Assembly (NCBI GenBank): GCA_938083085.1
Contig: CALLKX010000014.1
Location: 62,001-126,000 of the forward strand
Length of the DNA: 64,000 bases
From: an uncultured bacterium
Lineage (GTDB): Bacteria > Planctomycetota > UBA1135 > GCA-002686595
Direction of reading: 5' to 3'
Shown here: positions 46,598-55,453 of the stretch, in pieces
Numbering within the stretch: the first letter of the stretch is position 1
Layout of the letters: every line of letters begins with the position of its first letter
Notes under the pieces: generated by a model
The model's database searches: none
Told to the model about the DNA's origin: nothing
Seen by the model: only the letters and a program-made list of their open reading frames with translations
Program-made: the position numbers and the translations under genes

Positions 46598-49500
46598 ATG
46601 ACTTCCACAGAAATGGCCTCTCCCGGGTCCGGCGCCGCCGGTCCCGCCAGCAGCTCGCCCCTCCCTGACGCCTGGCGCGTGGAGGTCTTCCGCCGCGACG
46701 GCGTCGACGACCCCGAGGGGGTCCACGCACAGGCCGCTTTGACCGAGCTCGGTCTCGCAGGCGTCGCCTCCGTCCGCCTTGGACGAGGCTACCTGCTCCC
46801 CCCAGGCCTGGACGAGCCCGCCCGGCAGCGAGCCATGAAGGAGTTCCTGGTGGACCCGGTGGTCGACGACGTGCGGGTGACGGCCCCGAAGGCTGAGCCC
46901 GCAGCGACGCGCGGCGCCCACCGCGTGCTGGTTGCTCGCAAGCCGGGGGTCATGGACCCCGTGGCTCAGACGCTGGAGGACGCGCTCCGAGATGATGGGG
47001 TCCTGCCGCCCGACAGCCGCGGCGCGGTCTCCACGTTCCGAGCCTGGGAGATCTGCTTGGAGGAAGGAGCGGACGCGGGAGCGCTCGATGCCGCCGCGCG
47101 CGCGGCGCTCGCCAACGAGGTCATCGAGGCCATCTCAATCGGGACCGAAGCCCTCCCCTACGGCGCCCCCGAGCCTCGCCCTCGGCACGGGCGCGTCGAG
47201 GTCCCCATCAGCGGACTTGACGACGAGGCCCTCGTCCGCCTTTCGACCGAGGGGGCGCTCTCCCTCAACCTGACGGAGATGAAGGAGGTGCAAGGGCACT
47301 TCGCGGCCGAGGGGCGCGAGCCCAGCCTCTGCGAGCTGGAGACCATCGCCCAGACCTGGAGCGAACACTGCCAGCACAAGACCTTCCGCGGCGTGATCGA
47401 GATGGACGGAGAGGTGATCGACAACCTCCTGAAGTCCACGATCGCCAAGGCCACCTTCGACCTAAACAAGGACTGGTGCGTCAGCGTCTTCCACGACAAC
47501 GCTGGCATCGTCGAGTTCGAGCCCGACGTCGACCCCGAGCGCGGCGGCTGGTGCCTCGCGGTGAAGGTGGAGACCCACAACCACCCGAGCGCTATCGACC
47601 CCTACGGCGGCGCCGGCACCGGCATCGGCGGCGTGATCCGCGACATCCTCGGGGTGGGCCTCGGGGCCAAGCCCATCGCCAACACCGACGCCTTCTTCGT
47701 CGGCCCCACCGACCTCCCGGAGGAGGACGTCCCCAAAGGCTCCATGCACCCGCGCAGGATCCTGCGCGGCGTGGTGGACGGGGTGCGCGACTACGGCAAC
47801 CGCATGGGTATCCCCACCGTGTCCGGCGGCGTCTGGTTCCACGAGGGCTACGTGGGCAACCCCCTCGTCTACGCCGGCACCGTCGGCCTCATCCCACGTG
47901 ACTGCGCCTCCAAGGAGGTCCACGCCGGAGACGTTGTGGTCTCCGTGGGGGGCCGTACAGGCCGCGACGGCATCCACGGCGCCACCTTTTCATCCATCGA
48001 GCTCTCCGAGGAGAGCGAGATGGTGTCCGCGGCCGCCGTCCAGATCGGCGACCCGATCATGGAGAAGCGCGTCCTCGACGGGCTGCTCCGCGCCCGCGAC
48101 CTCAAGCTCTACCGTGCCGTCACGGACTGCGGTGCGGGCGGACTCTCCTCGGCCGTCGGGGAGATGGGCGCTGAGTGTGGCGCCGAGGTCGACCTCGAGA
48201 AGGTCCCCCTGAAGTACCCCGGCCTGACCCCCGAGGAGATCTGGATCAGCGAGGCCCAGGAGCGGATGGTCTTCGCGGTCCCTACGGAGAAGCTCGCGGA
48301 GTTCATCGCGGTCTTCGAGTCGGAGGAGGTGGAAGCCTCTGCGATTGGCACCTACACCGACACCGGCCGCCTCGTGCTCCGTTACGAGGGAGAGGTCGTG
48401 GGCGACATGTCCATGCACTTCCTACACGAGGGCACCCCGCGTCCGACTCGGCGTGCGGAATGGATCGCGCCCAACCACGCCGACCCGGGCTGCCCGGGCC
48501 CCGGCGATACGGGGACGTTTGAGGCGGAAGAGACCCCCTGGAACGCAGCGATCCTCGCCCTGCTCGGGCGACCGAACATCGCGAGTAAGGAGTGGATCAT
48601 TCGCCAGTACGACCACGAAGTGCAGGGCATGAGCGTCATCAAGCCGCTCAGCGGTGAGCGCGGGGACGCACCCTCCGACGGGGTCATCCTGCGCCCCCTC
48701 CCGGACTCCAAGAAGGGCGTCGCGCTCGGCTGCGGCGCGAACCCCCGCTACGGCGTCCTCGACCCCGAGGCTATGGCCGAGGCGGTCATCGACGAGGCCA
48801 TGCGGAACGTCGTGGCCTGCGGCGGCGACCCCGACCACACCGCCATCCTGGACAACTTCTCCTGGGGCAACTGTGACAAGCCCGACCGCCTCGGTGCCCT
48901 CGTGCACGCGAGCCGCGGCTGCTACTCCGCAGCCATGGCCTACGGGACCCCATTCGTCTCGGGCAAGGACTCCCTCAACAACGAGTACCGCGTCGGTGAG
49001 GAGACCCTTTCAATCCCCCCCACGCTCTACGTGACCGCCATGAGCCGCGTCCCGAGCGTCGCCAACGCGGTCACCATGGACGCCAAGCAGCCGGGCAACC
49101 TGCTGCTCCTCGTCGGCGTCACGAACGCCGAGCTTGGCGGGTCCGAGTGGCTCGACATGCTCGGCCTGGAGGGTGGTAGGGTGCCGCGCCCAGACCTCGA
49201 GCGGGCACCGTCCTGCCTGCGCAAGCTCCACGGCGCGACCAAGCTGCGCCAGATGCGGGCCTGCCACGACCTCTCGGAGGGAGGGCTGGCCGTCGCCGCC
49301 GCGGAGATGTGCATGGCCGGCGGCTTCGGCGCGGATATTGACCTCTCCGTCATCGACCGGGAAGACTTCGGTGAGGGCTACGACCCGGACGCCACGCTGC
49401 TCTTCTCCGAGTCCTGCACGCGCTTCCTGGTCGAGGTCGAGCAGGGCAAGAAGTTCAACTTCCAGACCAAGATGATGGGGATCGCCACGACCCCCATCGG

Positions 49501-49612
49501 GCGCATCTCGAAGAAGGATCGCCTGGTCATCAAGGGGGTCTCCGGGAAGGCCCTCGTGGACCTCGGAGTGGACGAGCTCCGGGACGCCTTCCAGTCCGGG
49601 TTCCAGGGCTGA
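46598..49612 (+). CDS. purL: Phosphoribosylformylglycinamidine synthase, PurS-PurL fusion
   Basis: ATP-dependent amidation of FGAR to FGAM in purine synthesis. The 1004 residues contain two PurS-like modules (about 26-93, WRVEVFRRDGVDDPEG; and about 106-182, HRVLVARKPGVMDPVAQTLEDAL) before a PurL core with TWSEHCQHKTF, AVKVETHNHPSAIDPYGGAGTG, CGAGGLSS and KPLSGERGDAPSDG. There is no C-terminal glutaminase, so a separate PurQ is needed. ATG at 46598 fits the first module. It is divergent from accA. Confidence 0.93.
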   Translation: MTSTEMASPGSGAAGPASSSPLPDAWRVEVFRRDGVDDPEGVHAQAALTELGLAGVASVRLGRGYLLPPGLDEPARQRAMKEFLVDPVVDDVRVTAPKAEPAATRGAHRVLVARKPGVMDPVAQTLEDALRDDGVLPPDSRGAVSTFRAWEICLEEGADAGALDAAARAALANEVIEAISIGTEALPYGAPEPRPRHGRVEVPISGLDDEALVRLSTEGALSLNLTEMKEVQGHFAAEGREPSLCELETIAQTWSEHCQHKTFRGVIEMDGEVIDNLLKSTIAKATFDLNKDWCVSVFHDNAGIVEFEPDVDPERGGWCLAVKVETHNHPSAIDPYGGAGTGIGGVIRDILGVGLGAKPIANTDAFFVGPTDLPEEDVPKGSMHPRRILRGVVDGVRDYGNRMGIPTVSGGVWFHEGYVGNPLVYAGTVGLIPRDCASKEVHAGDVVVSVGGRTGRDGIHGATFSSIELSEESEMVSAAAVQIGDPIMEKRVLDGLLRARDLKLYRAVTDCGAGGLSSAVGEMGAECGAEVDLEKVPLKYPGLTPEEIWISEAQERMVFAVPTEKLAEFIAVFESEEVEASAIGTYTDTGRLVLRYEGEVVGDMSMHFLHEGTPRPTRRAEWIAPNHADPGCPGPGDTGTFEAEETPWNAAILALLGRPNIASKEWIIRQYDHEVQGMSVIKPLSGERGDAPSDGVILRPLPDSKKGVALGCGANPRYGVLDPEAMAEAVIDEAMRNVVACGGDPDHTAILDNFSWGNCDKPDRLGALVHASRGCYSAAMAYGTPFVSGKDSLNNEYRVGEETLSIPPTLYVTAMSRVPSVANAVTMDAKQPGNLLLLVGVTNAELGGSEWLDMLGLEGGRVPRPDLERAPSCLRKLHGATKLRQMRACHDLSEGGLAVAAAEMCMAGGFGADIDLSVIDREDFGEGYDPDATLLFSESCTRFLVEVEQGKKFNFQTKMMGIATTPIGRISKKDRLVIKGVSGKALVDLGVDELRDAFQSGFQG

Positions 49613-49615
49613 CTG

Positions 49616-49657
49616 GAGACGGCCCCGGTCGGCGCATCGCCGGCGGGGGCCCGTCTC
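49616..49657 (+). terminator. Hairpin after purL
   Basis: GAGACGGCCCC pairs with GGGGCCCGTCTC (one bulged C), enclosing a smaller GC-rich stem. It begins 3 bp after the stop. No T-run follows. Confidence 0.5.
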
Positions 49658-49684
49658 ACAGGACCGCTCCCCGCGGCGCTCACC

Positions 49685-49742
49685 AACTCACTCACTCACT
49701 CACCCACCCACTCACTCACTCATCCGGGCGGGCCGGGCGGGC
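49685..49742. repeat. CACT tetranucleotide run and GGGCGGGCC repeat
   Basis: About nine 4-bp units (ACTC with two CACC variants) occupy 49685-49721, followed by two copies of GGGCGGGCC to 49742. They lie between purL and the FemAB-like gene. Confidence 0.85.
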
Positions 49743-49859
49743 CGCTCCCCCTCGACCGCTTGGGCCACTGGTCGAGCGGCCCCTGCACCACTGCGGCGGC
49801 ACTGGCGCCCCACCTTCGAGCAGAGCCCGCAAGCGGACGGCCGGCTCGGGCACCGGGCG

Positions 49860-49964
49860 TTCAGGTGACTGGGGTTCAGGTGACTGGGGTTCAGGTGACT
49901 GGGGTTCAGGTGACTGGCATTCAGGTGACTGGCATTCAGGTGACTGGCATTCAGGTGACTGGGG
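49860..49964. repeat. 15-bp tandem repeat, 7 copies
   Basis: Seven perfect-length units of TTCAGGTGACTGG followed by GG or CA: copies 1-3 and 7 end in GGGG, copies 4-6 end in GGCA. The unit length is a multiple of three and leaves open frames on both strands, but no gene with a credible start spans it. Confidence 0.95.
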
Positions 49965-49982
49965 CCTGGATGAGCCGTCTGC

Positions 49983-51074
49983 TCAGGGAAGGTAGCGCGA
50001 CGCCGTGGTGGAGAGACGTCGAGCGACTCCCGCAGGGAGGCTCCGCCATCCACGCTGCAGGACCAGCGTCTTGGGGTTTGACGGGTTGAGGCTCGGGAGC
50101 GCCTTGTCCCGCACGAGGCGAATCTGATAGTGCAGGTCCTCGGCCTCGAACCCCTGCCGCGCCTTGAAGGCGAAGGCGCCGGACCCCTTCCGGCTCCGGC
50201 CGAAGTCGAACAGCCGGTAGCCCGCGCGGACGGACCACTCCTGGAGCGCCATGTAGGTGAACCCGCTGGCCTTGCAGCGCCGGTCGGCGTCCGCCGCTGA
50301 ACCCGAGTAGTACGCGACCACCTGGTCACGGAACAGGAACGACATGACGGCCATGACCGGCTCGCCCTCATGCTTGGTGAGATGAACCGTCGAGTGGTCG
50401 GGGAAGTTCGCCAGCAGGCGCGCGAAGAAGCTCCCGGGCAGCGCCGGCGAGCCCAGGGCCTGCTTGTTCGCGTGAAAAAGGCGGACGAGATCTCCCACGT
50501 ACCATCGGCCCTCTGTGAGCGTCAGGCCGTGGCTCTTTCGCGCCTTGCGAGCGTCCGCCCGCGCCTTCTTGGGCATGCGCTTGAGCACGTCCTCGACCTG
50601 AGCGGGCAGCTCGCGAATGAAGGTCGCGTGGAGATCGAGTCGCTCGAAGCCCAGGTCCAGGTCTCGCTGGCACCGAAGCTCCAACCGCCCCACGCCCTCG
50701 GCCACCGCCAGCTCCTCTGCAGCACGAACCAGCGCCACCTCGACCTCTCGGTCCACCCCCGCCGGGCCGCCATAGACCGCGTAGGCGTTGGAGATCAGGG
50801 CCCTCCCCCCGAGGAGCCCGCTGCACTCGGTCAAGGGCAGCACGCCGACAACCTCGTCGCCCCTGAGGGCGACCAGGGATCGGTCCCTGTGCTGGAACTC
50901 CTCCACCACGGCTCGCGTCCACCCGGACAGATGGAAGAAGGTCCCGTGCTCCGCAGAGAGCACGAACCGGTCCATGGCTGGAGCATCGACCTCCAGCGCC
51001 TGACGGACCACGACGGGAGCTTGAGCTCCGGCGCCATTCTCGACCTCGTCGGATCTCTCGGTCATAGGACCCAT
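49983..51074 (-). CDS. FemAB-like acyltransferase (XrtA/PEP-CTERM-associated type)
   Basis: 363-residue protein with two GNAT folds. FFHLSGWTRAVVEEF, GDEVVGVLPL, ISNAYAVYGGPAG in the first half and KARADARKARKSHGLTL, SFFARLLANFPDHSTVHL, FRDQVVAYYSGSA and YRLFDFGRSRKGSGAFAFKARQGFE in the second match the FemAB subgroup found beside exosortase-A exopolysaccharide genes. Its role may be amino-acyl or acyl modification of the polymer. The ATG at 51074 overlaps the GT2 stop by 1 bp (TAATG), so it is the last gene of this operon. The stop is 18 bp from the 15-bp repeat. Confidence 0.8.
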   Translation of the reverse strand: MGPMTERSDEVENGAGAQAPVVVRQALEVDAPAMDRFVLSAEHGTFFHLSGWTRAVVEEFQHRDRSLVALRGDEVVGVLPLTECSGLLGGRALISNAYAVYGGPAGVDREVEVALVRAAEELAVAEGVGRLELRCQRDLDLGFERLDLHATFIRELPAQVEDVLKRMPKKARADARKARKSHGLTLTEGRWYVGDLVRLFHANKQALGSPALPGSFFARLLANFPDHSTVHLTKHEGEPVMAVMSFLFRDQVVAYYSGSAADADRRCKASGFTYMALQEWSVRAGYRLFDFGRSRKGSGAFAFKARQGFEAEDLHYQIRLVRDKALPSLNPSNPKTLVLQRGWRSLPAGVARRLSTTASRYLP

Positions 51075-52072
51075 TACTCGTAGATCCGCTCGATCCGATA
51101 CTCGCGGACGTTCCGCGCCTGGGTGAACACGATGATCTCGCCCACCAGGCCGAAGCCAACAATCTGCGCGCCGAGGACGCCCATCAGGACTCCCACCAGG
51201 AAGAACGGCGTCTTGTAGAGCGAGAAGTCCCCGCTCCGAAGCACCCACTCCAACAGCGCGACTCCAGCGAGTAGCCCCCCGGTGAACATCAGGAAGCCGC
51301 CGAGGGAGCCGAAGAAGCGCAGGGGCTTGTGGGTGAACCGCGCGAGGAACATCAGCCCGAGGACATCGAGCGCGCGCCGGAGGTAGATACCTGGCCCAAA
51401 GACGCTGGTGCTGCCCCACTCCGTCAGGTGCCTCACTCGTACCTCGTCGACACGAAACCCCTGGCGATAGGCCACCGCGGGGAGGTAGCGGTACATGCTG
51501 CCGTAGATGGTCATCTGGTCGAGGACCTCGCGGCGCATGACGCGCAGGGTGCTGTTCAGGTCGTGAAAAGACGCTCCGACGACCTTGCGGACGATCCAGT
51601 TGAAGGCAAACGACTGCAGCTGGTTGAGCTTCGAGTCGACTCGCCCCGCCCTCCAGGTGGTCACGAAGTCGGCCCCGTCGTCGATGCTCTCGAAGATGCT
51701 ACGCAGCCCGTCTGGGTCGGTCTGAACGTAGGGCGGCGTGGTGAGGATCAGCCCACCACGGGCGTGCTCGAAGGCGCTCGAGAGGCAGACCGACTCCCCG
51801 AAGGCCTTGTGCAGGCCGATCGTCCGGACCTGATCGCGGGTCCGCTCCTGAAGAGCGGTCGCGTGGTCCCAGAGCCGCCCCTTGATCCCGTCGAACACGA
51901 GGATGCACTCCCAGGTGTAGCCCAGCTGCTCCAGCGTGGACCCCAGGGCCGCCAGCACGTTGTCGATCTCGGCCTTCTGGGTCTGCACGGGCAAGACAAT
52001 GGTCACGTCTGGCGCTGCGTTGGAGACCAGGACCGTCGGCTCGGACTGCGCGGGCTGAACCACCTCGGTCAT
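51074..52072 (-). CDS. GT2-like glycosyltransferase with degenerate active site
   Basis: 332 residues: a GT-A domain with two C-terminal membrane helices (FFGSLGGFLMFTGGLLAGVALL and FFLVGVLMGVLGAQIVGFGLVGEI), like polyprenyl-phosphate sugar synthases. Compared with its neighbour, the VDDxSxD loop reads VFDGIKGR and the DAD metal site reads TPP (LILTTPPYVQTDPDG). It may be inactive or use another mechanism. Its ATG overlaps the upstream GT2 stop by 4 bp, which suggests a hetero-complex (inference). Confidence 0.8.
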   Translation of the reverse strand: MTEVVQPAQSEPTVLVSNAAPDVTIVLPVQTQKAEIDNVLAALGSTLEQLGYTWECILVFDGIKGRLWDHATALQERTRDQVRTIGLHKAFGESVCLSSAFEHARGGLILTTPPYVQTDPDGLRSIFESIDDGADFVTTWRAGRVDSKLNQLQSFAFNWIVRKVVGASFHDLNSTLRVMRREVLDQMTIYGSMYRYLPAVAYRQGFRVDEVRVRHLTEWGSTSVFGPGIYLRRALDVLGLMFLARFTHKPLRFFGSLGGFLMFTGGLLAGVALLEWVLRSGDFSLYKTPFFLVGVLMGVLGAQIVGFGLVGEIIVFTQARNVREYRIERIYE

Positions 52073-53097
52073 GCCACTCCCCCTGTCCGCAAGACGGCTG
52101 TCGCGCCATCCGCGCTGCTCAGCGGACGGTCGCTTCGACCGAACACCTTGACCACCAGCTCGGCGAGGAGGCCGAGGAGGACGAAGTAGACGCCGGCGGA
52201 GATCATCAAGCCCAACGTGAAGAGCGCGGCTTGACCCCAGCCGCTGCTGAACCGCGGAGCATCCGAGGAGAGCAGCGCGACCAGGAAATAGAGCGGCGGA
52301 GTGACGACGAACGGGGCCGAGAGGAGCGTGAAGTAAGTCAGCGGGCTCTTCGCGAACGAGCTGAGCATCTTCATGGTCAAGAGGTCCAGCGCGACGCGAA
52401 CGGCACGGCCGATGCCGTACTTGCTGACCCCGTGAATCCGCGGGCGATGGTTGACCACGATCTCCGAGATACGCGCCCCGCTCGCGAGCGCAAGCACCGG
52501 CAAGAAGCGGTGCTGCTCGGCGTAGATCGGGAGGTTCTGGACCAGCTCGCGCCGAAAGGCCTTGAGGGTGCACCCCGTGTCGTGAACGGTCGCCCCCGTC
52601 AGCCTTGCGATCAGGCGGTTGGCGATCCTCGAGGGCACCTTTCGGAGCATGAGCCCGTCCTGCCGGTTCTTCCGCCACCCGACGACGATGTCAAAGCCCT
52701 CCTCCAGCTTGGCCACAAGAGCGGGGATGTCGGCCGGGTCATTCTGGAGGTCCGCGTCCAGGGTCACGACCACGTCACCTCGACTGTGTTCGAACCCGGC
52801 GCTCATCGCGGGGGTCTGGCCGAAGTTCCGCCGGAAGCGGACCACTCGTACATGCTCGTCCGAGGCTCGGAGATCCATGAGGACACCGAAGGAGCCGTCC
52901 TCGCTCCTGTCGTCCACGTAGACGACCTCCCAGCGAAGTCCCATCGGCCCGACATGACGAGCAATCTCGGCATGGAGCTGCGGCAGGTTCTCCTCCTCGT
53001 CGAAGACCGGAATGACCAGCGAGAGCTCCACTGCGGGAGCGGCACTGCCGCCCTCGCCGCGCTCGTTGGGGCTGAATTCGGGGTCTCGGGGAGGCAT
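52069..53097 (-). CDS. GT2 glycosyltransferase, polyprenyl-phosphate sugar synthase-like
   Basis: 342 residues. SLVIPVFDEEENLPQL, VVYVDDRSEDGS, FRRNFGQTPAMSAGFEHSRGDVVVTLDADLQNDPADI (DAD metal site intact) and HDTGCTLKAFRREL define a DPM1/ArnC-type enzyme that makes polyprenyl-phosphate sugar. Two membrane helices follow at the C-terminus. It heads the three-gene minus-strand operon with the degenerate GT2 and the FemAB-like gene. Confidence 0.88.
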   Translation of the reverse strand: MPPRDPEFSPNERGEGGSAAPAVELSLVIPVFDEEENLPQLHAEIARHVGPMGLRWEVVYVDDRSEDGSFGVLMDLRASDEHVRVVRFRRNFGQTPAMSAGFEHSRGDVVVTLDADLQNDPADIPALVAKLEEGFDIVVGWRKNRQDGLMLRKVPSRIANRLIARLTGATVHDTGCTLKAFRRELVQNLPIYAEQHRFLPVLALASGARISEIVVNHRPRIHGVSKYGIGRAVRVALDLLTMKMLSSFAKSPLTYFTLLSAPFVVTPPLYFLVALLSSDAPRFSSGWGQAALFTLGLMISAGVYFVLLGLLAELVVKVFGRSDRPLSSADGATAVLRTGGVA

Positions 53098-53302
53098 TCT
53101 GGCTGCTATCGGTTGGTGAATGTCGCGCTCACAGGCCCGCCACCCGTCCTCTTCGGCGCCTGGGCTCCTGCGACTATAGACAGGCCGGGCATGAGGAGGT
53201 CAGGACGGCCGCTCACTCTTCCGGTGCACCGGATTGGGGCGTGGGCCCGGACCCCCGATCGATCGTGTGGATAAGGGCCTCCCCTCGCGTAAACTCGGCG
53301 GC

Positions 53303-55402
53303 ATGGCCCGCGCCCGGATCATCGTCCTCTCCTCGCCCCGCCTCGCCCGCGTGGACGCGCTGCTCGTGGCGGCCGGAGCACCCTCTGGCAGGGTCCAGCG
53401 CGCCGACGACGCCATCGAGCTGTTCGAGATTGACGCTGCGGCGGGCGCCAGCCTCCTCGCCGACCTGAAGGACGTCCCATTCGCCGACGCGGGGCTCCTG
53501 CGGCGCTGGCAGGAGGCATGCCCAGGAAGCCGCATCCTCTGGGTAGGCGGCGAGCCCGCCGCGGCCTCCGCATTCTCGGAAGCGGGCGTCCGGGGCGAAC
53601 ATCTGGGCTGGCCACTGAACGTGGAGCAACTTGAAGCGCTCGCCCGCGGCCCGCTCCGCCACGGGCAACTGAGCCATCCAGCCCTTCCCTCGCCCGGCTC
53701 CCTTGAAGGAGCGTCTGTCCGGACCGGTCCTGCTCCCGCAGACGCCGAATCGGGCCCGGCAAGCGAACATGACGCCCACGCGGTACAGGGCCTGGACCGG
53801 GAGACAGCAGGCGCCGACGGGGTCTTTGCTGGAGCCTCTGCTGGGGCCTCTGCTGGGGCCTCCGCCCTCGGGGCCCCTACGCGAGAGTTGCACGACCAAG
53901 CGGCCGACGACCGCAGAGCGCTTGAGCTGAGTGAGATCGAGTCGATCCTCGGCAGCGATGGAGGGCCGGAGCGAAGCAGCGGACCGAATCGAGTGGCGTC
54001 GCCCCAAATCGCTCGGACCGCCCCTGGGCAGGGTGACCCGCTGCCACCGCTGGGTCACTCCGAGTCGGTCACCGCGCCCCATCCCGGCGGCGGCCCCCTT
54101 GAGCCGCAAGGCGTGGCCGACGGTGCGCCCGGACTTCCGGCGGCAGCTCCCAAGGAGCATGCCCGCTCGGCCTTCCTGCGCGCGGCGATGTCCGAGCGCC
54201 CGATCCCGGTCTCCGACTCCACGCTGCGGGGGGCAGCGGGACTGCCCGACGCGTACGAGCCGCGCGCGGTCTCGCCCACTTCAGCCGCTGAGCCGTCGCT
54301 CGAAGAGCGTCCGGCGGAGGAGACGTCGACCCCGGCTGAAAGCTCCACGGGCCAGAACGCCGCCGATGCGCTCTCGCTCGACGGCCCCCTCCTGACCGAC
54401 GAGGAGATCGAGGCCTTCTTCAGCGACACGGACGACTTCGTGATCCCCGCCATGGGCCCGGGAGGCAGCGAGGTCTCGGCCATCGATGACGCTGATGAGA
54501 GCCTTGCGGTCGACCCCGAACGGCCTCTGGAGCCAACCGAGGCTCAAGACCTCTCTCCCGCCGTACCCGAGTCCGCCTCGGACTCGTCCAGCGGCTCAGA
54601 CACCGGGGCCGCGCCCCTGTTCGCCGACGCACCGGAGGACCCGGGTCCCTCCGGACTGCCCGACCAGGGCTCTGCCCCGGAGATCGACTCGCCCCTGGCC
54701 CAGCCCGCTTCCCCCGCAGAGCCCGCCTCCCCCACCCTCACAGGGCCCCGCTCGGAGGCCGCGGCGAGGGAGTCCCAGCGACCTGGCTGGCTCAAGGACC
54801 AGGTCGCGGACCTCGCTGACATCGTCCAGGCCCTCGACCTGACCGCTCGCTCCACTCACGCGCACCTTAGCCTCGAGCGCGAGCTCGGCCACCTCCGGCA
54901 ATTCACCCGGACCATCGGGTACGTCGCAGCCCCGCCCCCCCGTGGCGAGCAGGCGTTCGACCTGAACGTTCTCATCGAGGAGCAGCTCGGCGCGCTCGCG
55001 GGCCAGACTCCTGACGCGCCCCGCATTCTCTTCCGCTCCAGGATCGAGCAGGCGCCGGTGGAGGCAGACAAGCTGCTCGTCACCATGGCGCTCGAGGCCC
55101 TCCTGCTCACCGCCATCGGCTGCGCCGGCCCCGGCGACGTCGTCAGGGTCTCCATCGACGCTGACGGCGCGGGCGCCCCCTGTGCGCACATTCGCTTCCC
55201 CGCCGGGCCGATGTCCGACCTCGAGCCCACCGAGGCGCTTCAGCCCTACGCCCTCAAGGCTCGGCTCCCCGAGATCGGGGCCAACGCCCTGGCCGCGGCA
55301 GGGGCCATCGCTGTCGGGCAAGGCGGAGACCTGGTCCTCCGAGAGGAGGCCGGCGGCTATCGCGTCTTTGATGTCTCATTCTCGGGCGGCTCCAGCCGCT
55401 GA
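53303..55402 (+). CDS. Histidine-kinase-like protein with degenerate catalytic domain
   Basis: 699 residues. The first 110 residues resemble a small alpha/beta (receiver-like) domain, then about 370 residues of Ala/Pro/Ser/Glu-rich low-complexity linker, including a short AGASAGASAGAS run. The last 210 resemble a DHp-ATPase module: LERELGHLRQFTRTIG, FDLNVLIEEQLGAL, then a strand-helix pattern. No HExxN H-box is seen, the N-box Asn is missing (ALEALLLTAIGCAG) and no DxGxG appears. It probably senses or scaffolds rather than phosphorylates. It is 51 bp upstream of the sigma-54 activator. ATG at 53303 was chosen because it begins the first domain. Confidence 0.6.
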   Translation: MARARIIVLSSPRLARVDALLVAAGAPSGRVQRADDAIELFEIDAAAGASLLADLKDVPFADAGLLRRWQEACPGSRILWVGGEPAAASAFSEAGVRGEHLGWPLNVEQLEALARGPLRHGQLSHPALPSPGSLEGASVRTGPAPADAESGPASEHDAHAVQGLDRETAGADGVFAGASAGASAGASALGAPTRELHDQAADDRRALELSEIESILGSDGGPERSSGPNRVASPQIARTAPGQGDPLPPLGHSESVTAPHPGGGPLEPQGVADGAPGLPAAAPKEHARSAFLRAAMSERPIPVSDSTLRGAAGLPDAYEPRAVSPTSAAEPSLEERPAEETSTPAESSTGQNAADALSLDGPLLTDEEIEAFFSDTDDFVIPAMGPGGSEVSAIDDADESLAVDPERPLEPTEAQDLSPAVPESASDSSSGSDTGAAPLFADAPEDPGPSGLPDQGSAPEIDSPLAQPASPAEPASPTLTGPRSEAAARESQRPGWLKDQVADLADIVQALDLTARSTHAHLSLERELGHLRQFTRTIGYVAAPPPRGEQAFDLNVLIEEQLGALAGQTPDAPRILFRSRIEQAPVEADKLLVTMALEALLLTAIGCAGPGDVVRVSIDADGAGAPCAHIRFPAGPMSDLEPTEALQPYALKARLPEIGANALAAAGAIAVGQGGDLVLREEAGGYRVFDVSFSGGSSR

Positions 55403-55453
55403 CGGGCAGACTCTCCCGCCGGATGCCGGCAATGTTCAAGGCGCGAGACGTCG

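Noticed and set aside
49860-49964. CRISPR array
   Set aside because: The units are 15 bp and directly adjacent with no spacers; there are no cas genes.
49760-50089. A repeat-containing small protein with GVQVT/GIQVT pentapeptides
   Set aside because: The frame overlaps the end of the FemAB-like gene, lacks a ribosome site, and is explained by a 15-bp DNA repeat that is open on both strands.
53821-53870. Mobile-element or minisatellite signal from the AGAS repeat
   Set aside because: Only about three short units inside a low-complexity linker; better explained as linker slippage.
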